Assembly: GCA_022840285.1 (NCBI GenBank)
Contig: JALHIE010000037.1
Span: 1 to 29,203, forward strand
Source of the DNA: Porphyromonadaceae bacterium
GTDB taxonomy: Bacteria; Bacteroidota; Bacteroidia; Bacteroidales; Dysgonomonadaceae
DNA length: 29,203 bases
Direction of reading: 5' to 3'
Shown: in pieces, positions 15,630 through 22,115 of the stretch
Position numbering within the stretch: the first letter of the stretch is position 1
Layout of the letters: each line of letters opens with the position of its first letter
The notes under the pieces: generated by a model
What the model was told of the DNA's origin: nothing
Database searches by the model: none
What the model saw: the letters and a program-made list of their open reading frames with translations, nothing else
Translations under genes and position numbers: made by a program

Positions 15630-15766
15630 TGACAACTTTGCAGCAAATTGGCCCTACAAAATGTTCTATGTGCAAAGTTGTCAGCGAAAAACGCATAAAT
15701 GAGCAAAAATGAGGACAACTTTGCAACTGGAAAGGCCCACAGGAACGATTTGCTGCAAAGTTGTCA
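15630..15766. repeat. Nested inverted repeats of GACAACTTTGC (iteron-like cluster)
   Basis: GACAACTTTGC occurs forward at 15631 and 15714, and reversed at 15672 and 15755, giving the order forward-reverse-forward-reverse in 137 bp. The two outermost copies extend to a perfect 19-bp inverted repeat, TGACAACTTTGCAGCAAAT at 15630-15648 against its complement at 15748-15766. No coding frame explains this. Such clusters occur at replication origins, transfer origins, recombination sites and small palindromic mobile units. Confidence 0.85.
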
Positions 15767-16299
15767 AAGAGTAGCCACATTCGGTTCCGGTTCGCAGCCA
15801 GTTCGTAAAATTTCGGCCACCGTTTCAATGGCTATGGCTGCAATATTGCCTGTAGATTCGATTATGTGCATTATAGGCAGGCAAATCAGCTGAAAACGGC
15901 TAATTGTCTGCCAATAATGCAAAGATATGCCGTTCTCAGGCCTACAAATGCATTATTGGCAAGCACCCGGATATACCGATGGCCATGGCCACGTCTTTCT
16001 CTTTTTATCGGAAGAGAGTTCTCTTCCAGTCCGGCCCTTGGGATTTTCAATATCGTTCTGCAAAGTAAGGCCGCTTCCCACAAACACCGAACAGAACCTT
16101 TTCAAGGTGACAGGAACAATCTTCCTTCCCGTGCGGGAAGAGTATTCTTGCTGTCATGTCCGGCTAATTGTGCTCCGCGGCCTGCGAGCAAGCAGAAAAT
16201 ATTTCAATCCCCGGGCCGGAAGAAAGGAAACGGAGGGAAAAAGAAACCGAAGGTGGACTTGATGCCGGTCCGATATGTCGAACTCAAAAATCAAGAGCT
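15767..16299. other. Gene-free stretch with TGCATTATTGGCA repeats
   Basis: No convincing gene. TGCCAATAATGCA at 15909-15921 is an exact inverted copy of TGCATTATTGGCA at 15949-15961 (27-base loop), and a one-mismatch third copy, TGCATTATAGGCA, lies at 15867-15879. Frames crossing this stretch have no recognisable product and read through the repeats. Confidence 0.65.
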
Positions 16300-16311
16300 A
16301 TGGAGGATGTC

Positions 16312-16413
16312 ATGACCGTGTTACTCATCGTCGTGCTGTTCGTCGTTCTGAAGCCGATAGTGAAGGCTGTCCTGAAAGGGATGGGCATCACTGACCGGTG
16401 GCGGGACAGATAA
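16312..16413 (+). CDS. Putative 33-aa single-pass membrane peptide
   Basis: MTVLLIVVLFVVLKPIVKAV is one hydrophobic segment followed by a basic tail, KGMGITDRWRDR. GGAGG at 16302-16306 lies five bases before ATG 16312, a good Shine-Dalgarno and unusual in this phylum; an in-frame ATG at 16300 would add four residues. It resembles many small membrane peptides, some of which are toxins, but no family is recognised. A GCTTTTT/AAAAAGC stem lies about 50 bases downstream. Coding status is uncertain. Confidence 0.4.
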   Translation: MTVLLIVVLFVVLKPIVKAVLKGMGITDRWRDR

Positions 16414-16534
16414 CGGCTGACTGAACATATCAATAACGCCTGTAAGGACGGAACGGAGAGGCTTTTTGAAAAAGCTTACCGATTCGCCCAGAGATATTAT
16501 TGTCTATATGCCACATTTTTGCCGAAGGCCCTGA

Positions 16535-16542
16535 TAGTTTTG
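16535..16542 (+). promoter_or_regulatory. Predicted -7 box for the 168-aa gene
   Basis: TAGTTTTG matches TAnnTTTG, 17 bases before ATG 16560. No -33 element at normal distance. Confidence 0.4.
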
Positions 16543-16559
16543 CAGTCCAATTCTAAATA

Positions 16560-17066
16560 ATGGACAGTATGGATGAAATTTTAACGAAAATTCCCGACTT
16601 TGAAAACAAGGTTTACATCATCGGCGGCCCGCGTCAGCAGGCCCTGGAAGAGGCTATGGAGGTTATTTTGAGAACCACGGACAGATGTTATGTCAGCATT
16701 GAATTCTTCTGCGAGCAGGACTCCCGTGAAACAATCGAATCGATGTTCAACAGATTAGCCGCCGCGCCCAGCCATCGTGGAAAGGGGGCTCTTGCCTACT
16801 ATACTACAATCAAGAATGGAAATGTAGAGGCAATCAGCGACCGAATCTGGGGCTCCTATCGCCGCCGCTTCGTCAGACTTACATTTATCGACTCTTTGGA
16901 GTACCTCCATTCTAGAGGCAAGGAGCATAACCGTGAGGAGGTCATAAAGAAAATCGCCCGGTGTAATCCAGTTGTCATCGTCTCAGATGAACTCTCTCAA
17001 ACAGGAACCAACGGTGGCCAGTGGGAAATCAACGGCACAACAATCTCTCTCTCAGTCCACGACTAA
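16560..17066 (+). CDS. Hypothetical 168-aa protein
   Basis: Not recognised. The soluble product has no signal peptide or membrane segment and alternates hydrophobic strands and helices (KVYIIGGPRQQALEEAMEVI, CYVSIEFFCEQDS, RRFVRLTFIDSLEYL, CNPVVIVSDE), as in a compact alpha/beta fold. It begins at ATG 16560 after a -7 box; a second ATG at 16569 is possible. Its stop codon overlaps the stop of the convergent signal-peptide gene by four bases. It is the only plus-strand gene in the 16.5-26 kb cargo segment. Confidence 0.7.
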   Translation: MDSMDEILTKIPDFENKVYIIGGPRQQALEEAMEVILRTTDRCYVSIEFFCEQDSRETIESMFNRLAAAPSHRGKGALAYYTTIKNGNVEAISDRIWGSYRRRFVRLTFIDSLEYLHSRGKEHNREEVIKKIARCNPVVIVSDELSQTGTNGGQWEINGTTISLSVHD

Positions 17067-17569
17067 TAGCCACCATAGCTGTTAAGCATCTGGAGGATTG
17101 CTTCATCTGGAGAAGCGATGTGAGGCTTGTGTGAAAGATTCATACGCATAATCTTGATGCTCCCGTCTTCCTGTTTTAAGATAGTGTTGAGATATGCATT
17201 TCCATATTCTCTCCACACATATTCGAATTTGTTAGGGCCATCCTGCTGTTCCATGTAGATTACTACTGCCCAGGACTCATCTGTCAGAGTGTATTTCTTC
17301 GTGCCTGTTACCTTGATCTTGTATTCAGTTTCGCCACTTGTGAGTGTGCCCTTTTCGAAGTCTGATATCAGGGTGGTAATCTCTATTACAGGCATGGTGA
17401 GTTCTGAATTGAGAATTGCGTGATCTTCGTATGACACATAACGAGGCGTTGTCAGCACTTCATAGGAAGAGACAAACATCTTTCCACTGTAGTTGAGAGG
17501 ATTGGTACTTTGTGCAAAGGCTGTTGCTGCACATAACACTGAAATAAGAAATGAGCTGATTCTTTTCAT
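17063..17569 (-). CDS. Hypothetical secreted (periplasmic) protein, 168 aa
   Basis: From the chosen ATG (17569) the product starts with a signal peptide, MKRISSFLISVLCAATAFAQ, followed by about 148 residues rich in beta-strand (KYTLTDESWAVVIYMEQQDG, KFEYVWREYGNAYL, SIKIMRMNLSH). An in-frame ATG at 17593 would fall on the predicted -7 box, so the later start is preferred. No family is recognised. It follows the defence-like operon by 70 bases on the same strand but has its own promoter box, so it is probably a separate unit. It converges on the upstream 168-aa gene with a four-base tail overlap. Confidence 0.7.
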   Translation of the reverse strand: MKRISSFLISVLCAATAFAQSTNPLNYSGKMFVSSYEVLTTPRYVSYEDHAILNSELTMPVIEITTLISDFEKGTLTSGETEYKIKVTGTKKYTLTDESWAVVIYMEQQDGPNKFEYVWREYGNAYLNTILKQEDGSIKIMRMNLSHKPHIASPDEAILQMLNSYGGY

Positions 17570-17590
17570 AATTCTGCGATTGATTTTTCG

Positions 17591-17598
17591 CAAAATTA
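17591..17598 (-). promoter_or_regulatory. Predicted -7 box of the secreted-protein gene
   Basis: The minus strand reads TAATTTTG (TAnnTTTG), 21 bases upstream of ATG 17569, which decides between the two possible starts. No clear -33. Confidence 0.45.
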
Positions 17599-17638
17599 TA
17601 TTCAGCTTCCGCAGAAATCCGGCGTATCCCTTCTGAAA

Positions 17639-17836
17639 TTATTTTCTATCTAAGATGTTTCTGATATATCCGGCCTCTCTTATGAATGTACCGGCCGTAG
17701 CGACACATCCTCCTCGTGCTGCCTTCAATATGTTCTGACGGCATTCATCATAATAGGCAGTCAGTTCATCTGTCTCCTTTTCAGACAGTTCATGCCCGAG
17801 GAATCTGTCATATCTTTTGTAAGGGATACTTCTCAT
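17639..17836 (-). CDS. Small 65-aa protein, last gene of the nuclease/phosphoesterase operon
   Basis: The product is 65 aa, basic and helical, starting MRSIPYKRYDRFLGHELSEK and containing TDELTAYYDECRQNILKAAR. It has no membrane segment and no recognised family. It starts three bases after the metallophosphoesterase stop, so it is almost certainly co-translated with it and may be a small partner or regulator of that enzyme. The function is unknown. Confidence 0.6.
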   Translation of the reverse strand: MRSIPYKRYDRFLGHELSEKETDELTAYYDECRQNILKAARGGCVATAGTFIREAGYIRNILDRK

Positions 17837-17839
17837 CTC

Positions 17840-18412
17840 TTAGATGTCAAAAACCTTTGGCAAGAAGCGCAGTTCTCCGAGGTCGTCCAGAACCGAACCG
17901 TTGGAAAATATGGTGTCCCTGCTTTGAACTATGCCGCTTGCCTCATGGGCATGACCGAACAGGTGATATCTGGGCCTGATGCCGCTTACCCGTTTCAAAA
18001 TGTCCGGATTTCCCCAATTCATTCCCATAGTCTCGTCCATTATTCCCAGAGGAGGCTCGTGAGTAACTAATACATCAATGTTGTCTGGAATTATGCCGGT
18101 CGGGTGGTTGTACGCTATCCCGAAGAATCGGACGCCGTCTATGGTTATACCTTTGTCCTGAAGGAAATGCATATTGTCGGGCAGATCTTCGATATTGTCC
18201 GCATCCCATAGACACAGGTCATGGTTACCGGTTACGAATATTTTGTGAGGGTGGGGAAGGTCGATGAACCAGTTGAGGAAGTCCAGGACCTCCTCCTCTG
18301 TACCGTTGTCGCTGAAGTCCCCGCAATGGATGAGCACGTCTCCGTCTGGAAGATTCTTCAGAAGATGATGCCTGCCGTGGGTGTCTGATATCTGAACTAT
18401 CCTCATCTCCAA
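17840..18412 (-). CDS. MPPED2-like calcineurin-type metallophosphoesterase
   Basis: This 190-aa protein has all the dinuclear-metal motifs of the superfamily: SDTHG (Asp10, His12), IHCGDFSDNG (Gly31-Asp32), VTGNHD (62-65), VTHEPPLG (His118) and LFGHAHEASG (153-160). The LPDGDVLIHCGDF and DLPHPHKIFVTGNHD blocks are those of the MPPED1/2 (UPF0046-like) branch, known as phosphodiesterases on cyclic or other small nucleotides. The start overlaps the end of the upstream PGN_0703-like gene by ten bases; Met3 is an alternative. Within this operon it could degrade a nucleotide signal or process nucleic acid; that is inference. Confidence 0.85.
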   Translation of the reverse strand: MEMRIVQISDTHGRHHLLKNLPDGDVLIHCGDFSDNGTEEEVLDFLNWFIDLPHPHKIFVTGNHDLCLWDADNIEDLPDNMHFLQDKGITIDGVRFFGIAYNHPTGIIPDNIDVLVTHEPPLGIMDETMGMNWGNPDILKRVSGIRPRYHLFGHAHEASGIVQSRDTIFSNGSVLDDLGELRFLPKVFDI

Positions 18413-19404
18413 TAACGGGTTTGAAGGTATTTGAACAGGGAATCATTCAGCCCTTGGATGGGCATCATGAGCTCCTTCGGATCAACGAGGTGATAGAGAC
18501 TCTGTTCTTTTATCATCTCCCGCCAGGCGGCCTCCATACCACACTTCCCGGAGACTTGGGTGTAGTCCTTCCCAAGAAGTGCCGTGTTCCCCTTAGGACA
18601 GACATGGATATGGACAAAGTGCTCTGCCTGGAACAAAGTTTCCTCCATGCTACTGCACGTCCTTTCAGCCCAAAGAGTCTGCCGCATCAGCTGATAGAAT
18701 GGCTCCTGGAAATAGATGGATCCGATGTAATCGGGGAGACTGGCCAGCTGATCGGAAGAGTCAATGAGTCGAGGATACCTCGTCAGCCTGGTCTTACCTT
18801 TGTCATGACCATTGACCACTTCAGTAGAGAGGTCATTCCGGTCATAGGATTCAGTGTATTTCCATTCAATCGGAATCAGCCATCTCTCTCCGTTGTCGTC
18901 AACTGCGTAGATGAATGCATCGACGGATGTGCAGAACGACCCTCTCGATAGTCTACCTTCACCGAGATAGTCCCTGCTGCTGACCTTCTCGAAAGCTATG
19001 AACCCGCCGTCATCCTCTGCGGGAAGTACCGTCTTGAAGTGGACTGGCATCCCTTTGATGTTGTTGATGACGGCCAATACTGCTGTTTCATTCCTACGGA
19101 TTGGAAATAAGTGGTTAAGGCAGGCTACTTGGGAAGACATCAGATGCCCTGAAACATGTTTCCCGTCGCTTTCCGCATCACCCCACCAATCGATATCATA
19201 CTTTCTGAAATAATCTATTGCCTCATCCCTTATCTCAGGGCATAGGTTCTTATCTGCGTCTTCCTTCTTGAGAATGAAAGGGAGCGAAACCATACCATTC
19301 TCCCCATGCCAAAATCCTCCGCCCTCTGCTCCTTCGAAGAAGACCTTGCGGTCCAGAAGGCGTAGATGCTTCACATATTGATCTTTCTTGTACCCGGGTT
19401 CCAT
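18403..19404 (-). CDS. PGN_0703-like PD-(D/E)XK family nuclease
   Basis: This 333-aa protein has the hallmark HLMSSQVACLNHLFP (87-101), then FIAFEKVSSRDYLGEG and RGSFCTSVDAFIYAVDDNG, leading to LIPIEWKYTE (176-185). Asp162 with Glu180-x-Lys182 makes a plausible PD-(D/E)XK active site. This pattern is what is annotated as PGN_0703-family putative restriction endonuclease in Bacteroidetes. It is cytoplasmic, without transmembrane segments. It starts one base after the preceding nuclease-like gene and overlaps the phosphoesterase gene by ten bases, so it sits mid-operon. No methyltransferase is encoded nearby, so it is unlikely to be a classical restriction enzyme. Confidence 0.72.
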   Translation of the reverse strand: MEPGYKKDQYVKHLRLLDRKVFFEGAEGGGFWHGENGMVSLPFILKKEDADKNLCPEIRDEAIDYFRKYDIDWWGDAESDGKHVSGHLMSSQVACLNHLFPIRRNETAVLAVINNIKGMPVHFKTVLPAEDDGGFIAFEKVSSRDYLGEGRLSRGSFCTSVDAFIYAVDDNGERWLIPIEWKYTESYDRNDLSTEVVNGHDKGKTRLTRYPRLIDSSDQLASLPDYIGSIYFQEPFYQLMRQTLWAERTCSSMEETLFQAEHFVHIHVCPKGNTALLGKDYTQVSGKCGMEAAWREMIKEQSLYHLVDPKELMMPIQGLNDSLFKYLQTRYWR

Positions 19405-19405
19405 A

Positions 19406-20446
19406 TCAGTCTCGGTTTATGATGAGAGAAGAGTTCGTCTCGGAATACGAATAACTCGATTTTCCGAATGTCACAGGCACATCACAGAAAGCATTGCAGT
19501 TAAGCAGTTCAAGTATGAAATTGTTTTCGAGAAGGGGATGGTAACCGTTCGACAACATCTCAGCCCTGACGCTTGCGATGTTGCAGGAATTCTCGTAAAA
19601 CGCTTTTTCTGATAGCTTTGGGCATGCCTGAGGTGCTGAAATGACACCTTTGATGATGTCTCTAATGACGCACGAATAAAGGAACAACTCGGAAATGATG
19701 CCGACCTTCCGGTTAGAATGCTCACCGCCATTGTATTTCAGTTCGATTACTGAGATGGAATCCTTCCCTAGGCCCCACAGATCAATTGCCGACAGGCCTC
19801 CGGTGAAATATTGCTTTCCATCCTTCTTGACACCAATCGGAAGTTGCCTGTCGATGGTGTCAAGCCCATAATGATTTCGAAGAATACTGCTGAATTCGTT
19901 TGCCATCTTGAACTCCATTTCTGTCTCTCCGAAATCTCCACCGTGTTTTATCTTTAATTCTGGTGCTTTGCTGAATGAGTTGTTCCTTAGGCCAGTGAAG
20001 TCTTCAGCAAATCCTTCAACCTCTCCCATATTTTCGTCGGAGACAGAAAACCAACTTGGAAAGGCCTCGGAAAAACGTAGAACACGGTAAAGGAACCGGT
20101 TGTAATGCTTGTTCCGTTCCGTAGGGATATCCCATTTGAGACGGACATTCTCACATTCTAGAAGCCATGCCTTCAAGCAGACAGCCCATCCCTCGAAAGC
20201 CGCGTTGTCTGTCTGCATGTTGTTACAGGTCGCATTGAGGCTTTCATCGCATCCGCTGGCGTTGACGCACTCCTGTTCGCGTATGTCTATGGTCAATGTA
20301 TTGTCTGTGATGAAAAAACTGATATACTTCGGCAACTTGATTCCGGAATTGCCGGATGCAGTCCTTAACATTTGTACTATATCGGAGGACATGTCTCCTA
20401 CCGTCTTGATGTAGACATGGATTCTTCTTTTATTGCTTGCTGCCAT
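19406..20446 (-). CDS. PD-(D/E)XK nuclease-like protein, 346 aa
   Basis: No family name is recognised. A C-terminal half region reads TGGLSAIDLWGLGKDSISVI followed by ELKYNGGE. Asp222 and Glu235-x-Lys237 on a hydrophobic strand are the D...ExK pattern of PD-(D/E)XK enzymes, with an earlier helix EMEFKMANEFSSIL that could supply the usual N-terminal Glu. The N-terminal ~150 residues differ from the neighbour and may be a substrate- or partner-binding domain. It lies nine bases after the WYL regulator gene and one base before the PGN_0703-like gene, so the two nuclease-like proteins may form a complex. Confidence 0.65.
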   Translation of the reverse strand: MAASNKRRIHVYIKTVGDMSSDIVQMLRTASGNSGIKLPKYISFFITDNTLTIDIREQECVNASGCDESLNATCNNMQTDNAAFEGWAVCLKAWLLECENVRLKWDIPTERNKHYNRFLYRVLRFSEAFPSWFSVSDENMGEVEGFAEDFTGLRNNSFSKAPELKIKHGGDFGETEMEFKMANEFSSILRNHYGLDTIDRQLPIGVKKDGKQYFTGGLSAIDLWGLGKDSISVIELKYNGGEHSNRKVGIISELFLYSCVIRDIIKGVISAPQACPKLSEKAFYENSCNIASVRAEMLSNGYHPLLENNFILELLNCNAFCDVPVTFGKSSYSYSETNSSLIINRD

Positions 20447-20455
20447 AGTGATCTG

Positions 20456-21358
20456 TTATCTATGAATGTTTGCGAGTTCTTGTGCCAATTCGTGGATTCT
20501 CTGCCTGAGGGATGCCGGTTCAAGTACTTCAACTGAACCCTGCATCATCATGATCTCTCCGATGAAAGTGGAGGAGGGGACTAACCGATACTCAAAAATT
20601 GTTTCACCGTTCTCAAGTAATTCAATTTCCTTTTGTGAGTTGTGGAGTGGCAGAGACCTGAGATTGTCAGACTGCCTGGCAGAGGCTTTGATGCGAATAA
20701 CTTCGGGCTTCCCTGAAGGCAGGTCAATGCCGAAATAGGATTTATAGTACACGTCGGCAGAAAAATCTTCCGGGTAATCATATTCAATCTCAGTCGAATA
20801 TGCGTCAGTCATTCTGTCTAGGGAGTACAAGTGAGGCTCAGTCGTACCTTCACGTAGCCCTAACAGATACCATCTTTTCCGGAACAGTCGTACACAATAT
20901 GGGGCCACAAGAAAAGAACGTGACTCTGCCATTTCGGTATTCTTATATGAGAATTCAACCATGACGCATCGTTTCAAAGCATCAATGATAATTGGAAGAT
21001 GCTTCTGACTTGATGGGACATTGTCAAATATGACCTTTCCCTTCAGTGAGGCATCATCATGAAGCATGCTTCCGAGCGACAATGCTCCCAGCATCCATTC
21101 TTGAAGACCGCCGTCACAAATCTCGTTCTTGTTCTCAATGTAATATTCATTGGTCCTTCTGTCACAAGAAATGATGATTCCGAACATGTCTAAAATCGAT
21201 TCTCTGTGGTTTGCCAGTGTTCTCTTGGATATGTTCTTCGCATCCGGATTGAGCGAACTCTTTTTCCAGAGCTCGTTCAATTCTTCATAGGTGCAATACC
21301 CTCTGGACTGTAGTGTCTGGAGCAGCCAGACGTAATGTTTGAAGTATTCTTTTGCCAT
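20456..21358 (-). CDS. WYL-domain transcriptional regulator
   Basis: Product is 300 aa from ATG 21358 (MAKEYFKHYVWLLQTL). An N-terminal winged-helix region (SRGYCTYEELNELWKKS, ISKRTLANHRESILDMFGI) is followed by a WYL domain (about 120-195: ALKRCVMVEFSYKN, FLVAPYCVRLFRKRWYLLGL with the RWYLLG core, HLYSLDRM) and a WCX-type C-terminal extension (ADVYYKSYFG, MMQGSVEVLEPASLRQRI). WYL regulators sense nucleic-acid ligands and often repress phage-defence operons (BrxR, CapW). Here it is first in the nuclease/phosphoesterase operon, with a dyad over its own promoter, suggesting autorepression. An in-frame start at 21427 would lie upstream of the promoter box and is rejected. Confidence 0.88.
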   Translation of the reverse strand: MAKEYFKHYVWLLQTLQSRGYCTYEELNELWKKSSLNPDAKNISKRTLANHRESILDMFGIIISCDRRTNEYYIENKNEICDGGLQEWMLGALSLGSMLHDDASLKGKVIFDNVPSSQKHLPIIIDALKRCVMVEFSYKNTEMAESRSFLVAPYCVRLFRKRWYLLGLREGTTEPHLYSLDRMTDAYSTEIEYDYPEDFSADVYYKSYFGIDLPSGKPEVIRIKASARQSDNLRSLPLHNSQKEIELLENGETIFEYRLVPSSTFIGEIMMMQGSVEVLEPASLRQRIHELAQELANIHR

Positions 21359-21365
21359 GATGGTG

Positions 21366-21404
21366 CAAAGATAATAAATACTTCTGCCAAAATTAGGCAT
21401 AAGT
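21366..21404 (-). promoter_or_regulatory. WYL operon promoter (-7 box) with overlapping operator-like dyad
   Basis: The minus strand reads TATCTTTG at 21373-21366 (TAnnTTTG), only seven bases before ATG 21358, so the message may be leaderless or nearly so. Immediately upstream, ACTTATGCC and GGCAGAAGT (21380-21404) form a dyad of nine positions with one mismatch around a 7-base centre, flanked by AATAAATA runs. A repressor there would cover the promoter; the WYL product is the natural candidate. Confidence 0.5.
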
Positions 21405-21419
21405 AATAAATATTTACTT

Positions 21420-22019
21420 TTAATCAATAATCTCTGTAATGATGCCTAGATTCAAAGCTTCCTCGGCAGAAAAATACCAGTCTTCTTTTTGTCTGATTAT
21501 GCAATCCAGTTTTTCTCTCGTGACCTTTGATTTCTTTACGATGATATCAAAGATGATTTCGTTTAGCCGGTTTGTTTCTTCGACCGACTCTTTCATATCC
21601 TGAAGCGTACCGAAATTCATTCCTGAAACCTGATGTATCATGAATGTCGTACTCCTGTGAGCTTTCCGTATTGAAGAGGCAAGGCAGACTATTATGCCCA
21701 TGGACATAACTTTCCCGGAGCAGATGATTTCAACGGGAGTAGTGGAAGTTTCAATCGTGTCGTACAATGCCAATCCGTCATAAACATTTCCCCCCGGCGT
21801 TGACAGGTATAGACTGATAGGTGTAAGTTTGAAGGTCGCGCCTTCTACCATGTTCTGATGAGCCCATTCTTTTCCTTCATTGATGTAGAATTCGTCTTCC
21901 ATGTTAATCTCGACAATCTTCTTCAATGTTTGCTCTGCAGTTCTCGCTTCGATTCTGTCATAGAGCGTAACCATTTTGTCTTTCCTTGATTTCTGCTTGA
22001 TTTCCATAATACTATTCAT
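21420..22019 (-). CDS. ClpP-like serine protease (S14 family), orphan
   Basis: The product is 199 aa from ATG 22019 (MNSIMEIKQK); ATG 22007 is an alternative. It shows the ClpP fold markers YLSTPGGNVYDGLALYDTI, IICSGKVMSMGIIVCLAS (nucleophile Ser106), RSTTFMIHQVSG (His129), a long handle helix, and RQKEDWYFSAEEALNLGII (Asp180), so the catalytic triad looks intact. It lacks a ClpX/ClpA partner nearby and differs from housekeeping ClpP at the N-terminus, resembling ClpP-like proteases found on phages and mobile elements. It lies 61 bases upstream of the WYL gene on the same strand, with its own -7 box. Confidence 0.85.
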   Translation of the reverse strand: MNSIMEIKQKSRKDKMVTLYDRIEARTAEQTLKKIVEINMEDEFYINEGKEWAHQNMVEGATFKLTPISLYLSTPGGNVYDGLALYDTIETSTTPVEIICSGKVMSMGIIVCLASSIRKAHRSTTFMIHQVSGMNFGTLQDMKESVEETNRLNEIIFDIIVKKSKVTREKLDCIIRQKEDWYFSAEEALNLGIITEIID

Positions 22020-22031
22020 TTGAATGCGCTG

Positions 22032-22039
22032 CAAAAATA
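22032..22039 (-). promoter_or_regulatory. Predicted -7 box of the ClpP-like gene
   Basis: The minus strand reads TATTTTTG (TAnnTTTG), 12 bases before ATG 22019; a farther in-frame ATG at 22034 would overlap it. No confident -33. Confidence 0.4.
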
Positions 22040-22115
22040 GAATGAGCTTCTGCTCAAATCCGGCAGATGCTCTATTTTATGAAGCGAAATAGTATTTGGA
22101 GAATTACAGGTCTGA

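Noticed and set aside
15780..15800. tRNA gene suggested by a GGTTCG element
   Set aside because: No acceptor or anticodon arms can be formed around it; no tRNA was found anywhere in the window.
15403..15828. 141-aa minus-strand frame
   Set aside because: Composition is odd and it runs through two inverted-repeat clusters and the palindrome, which would explain its repeats without a protein.
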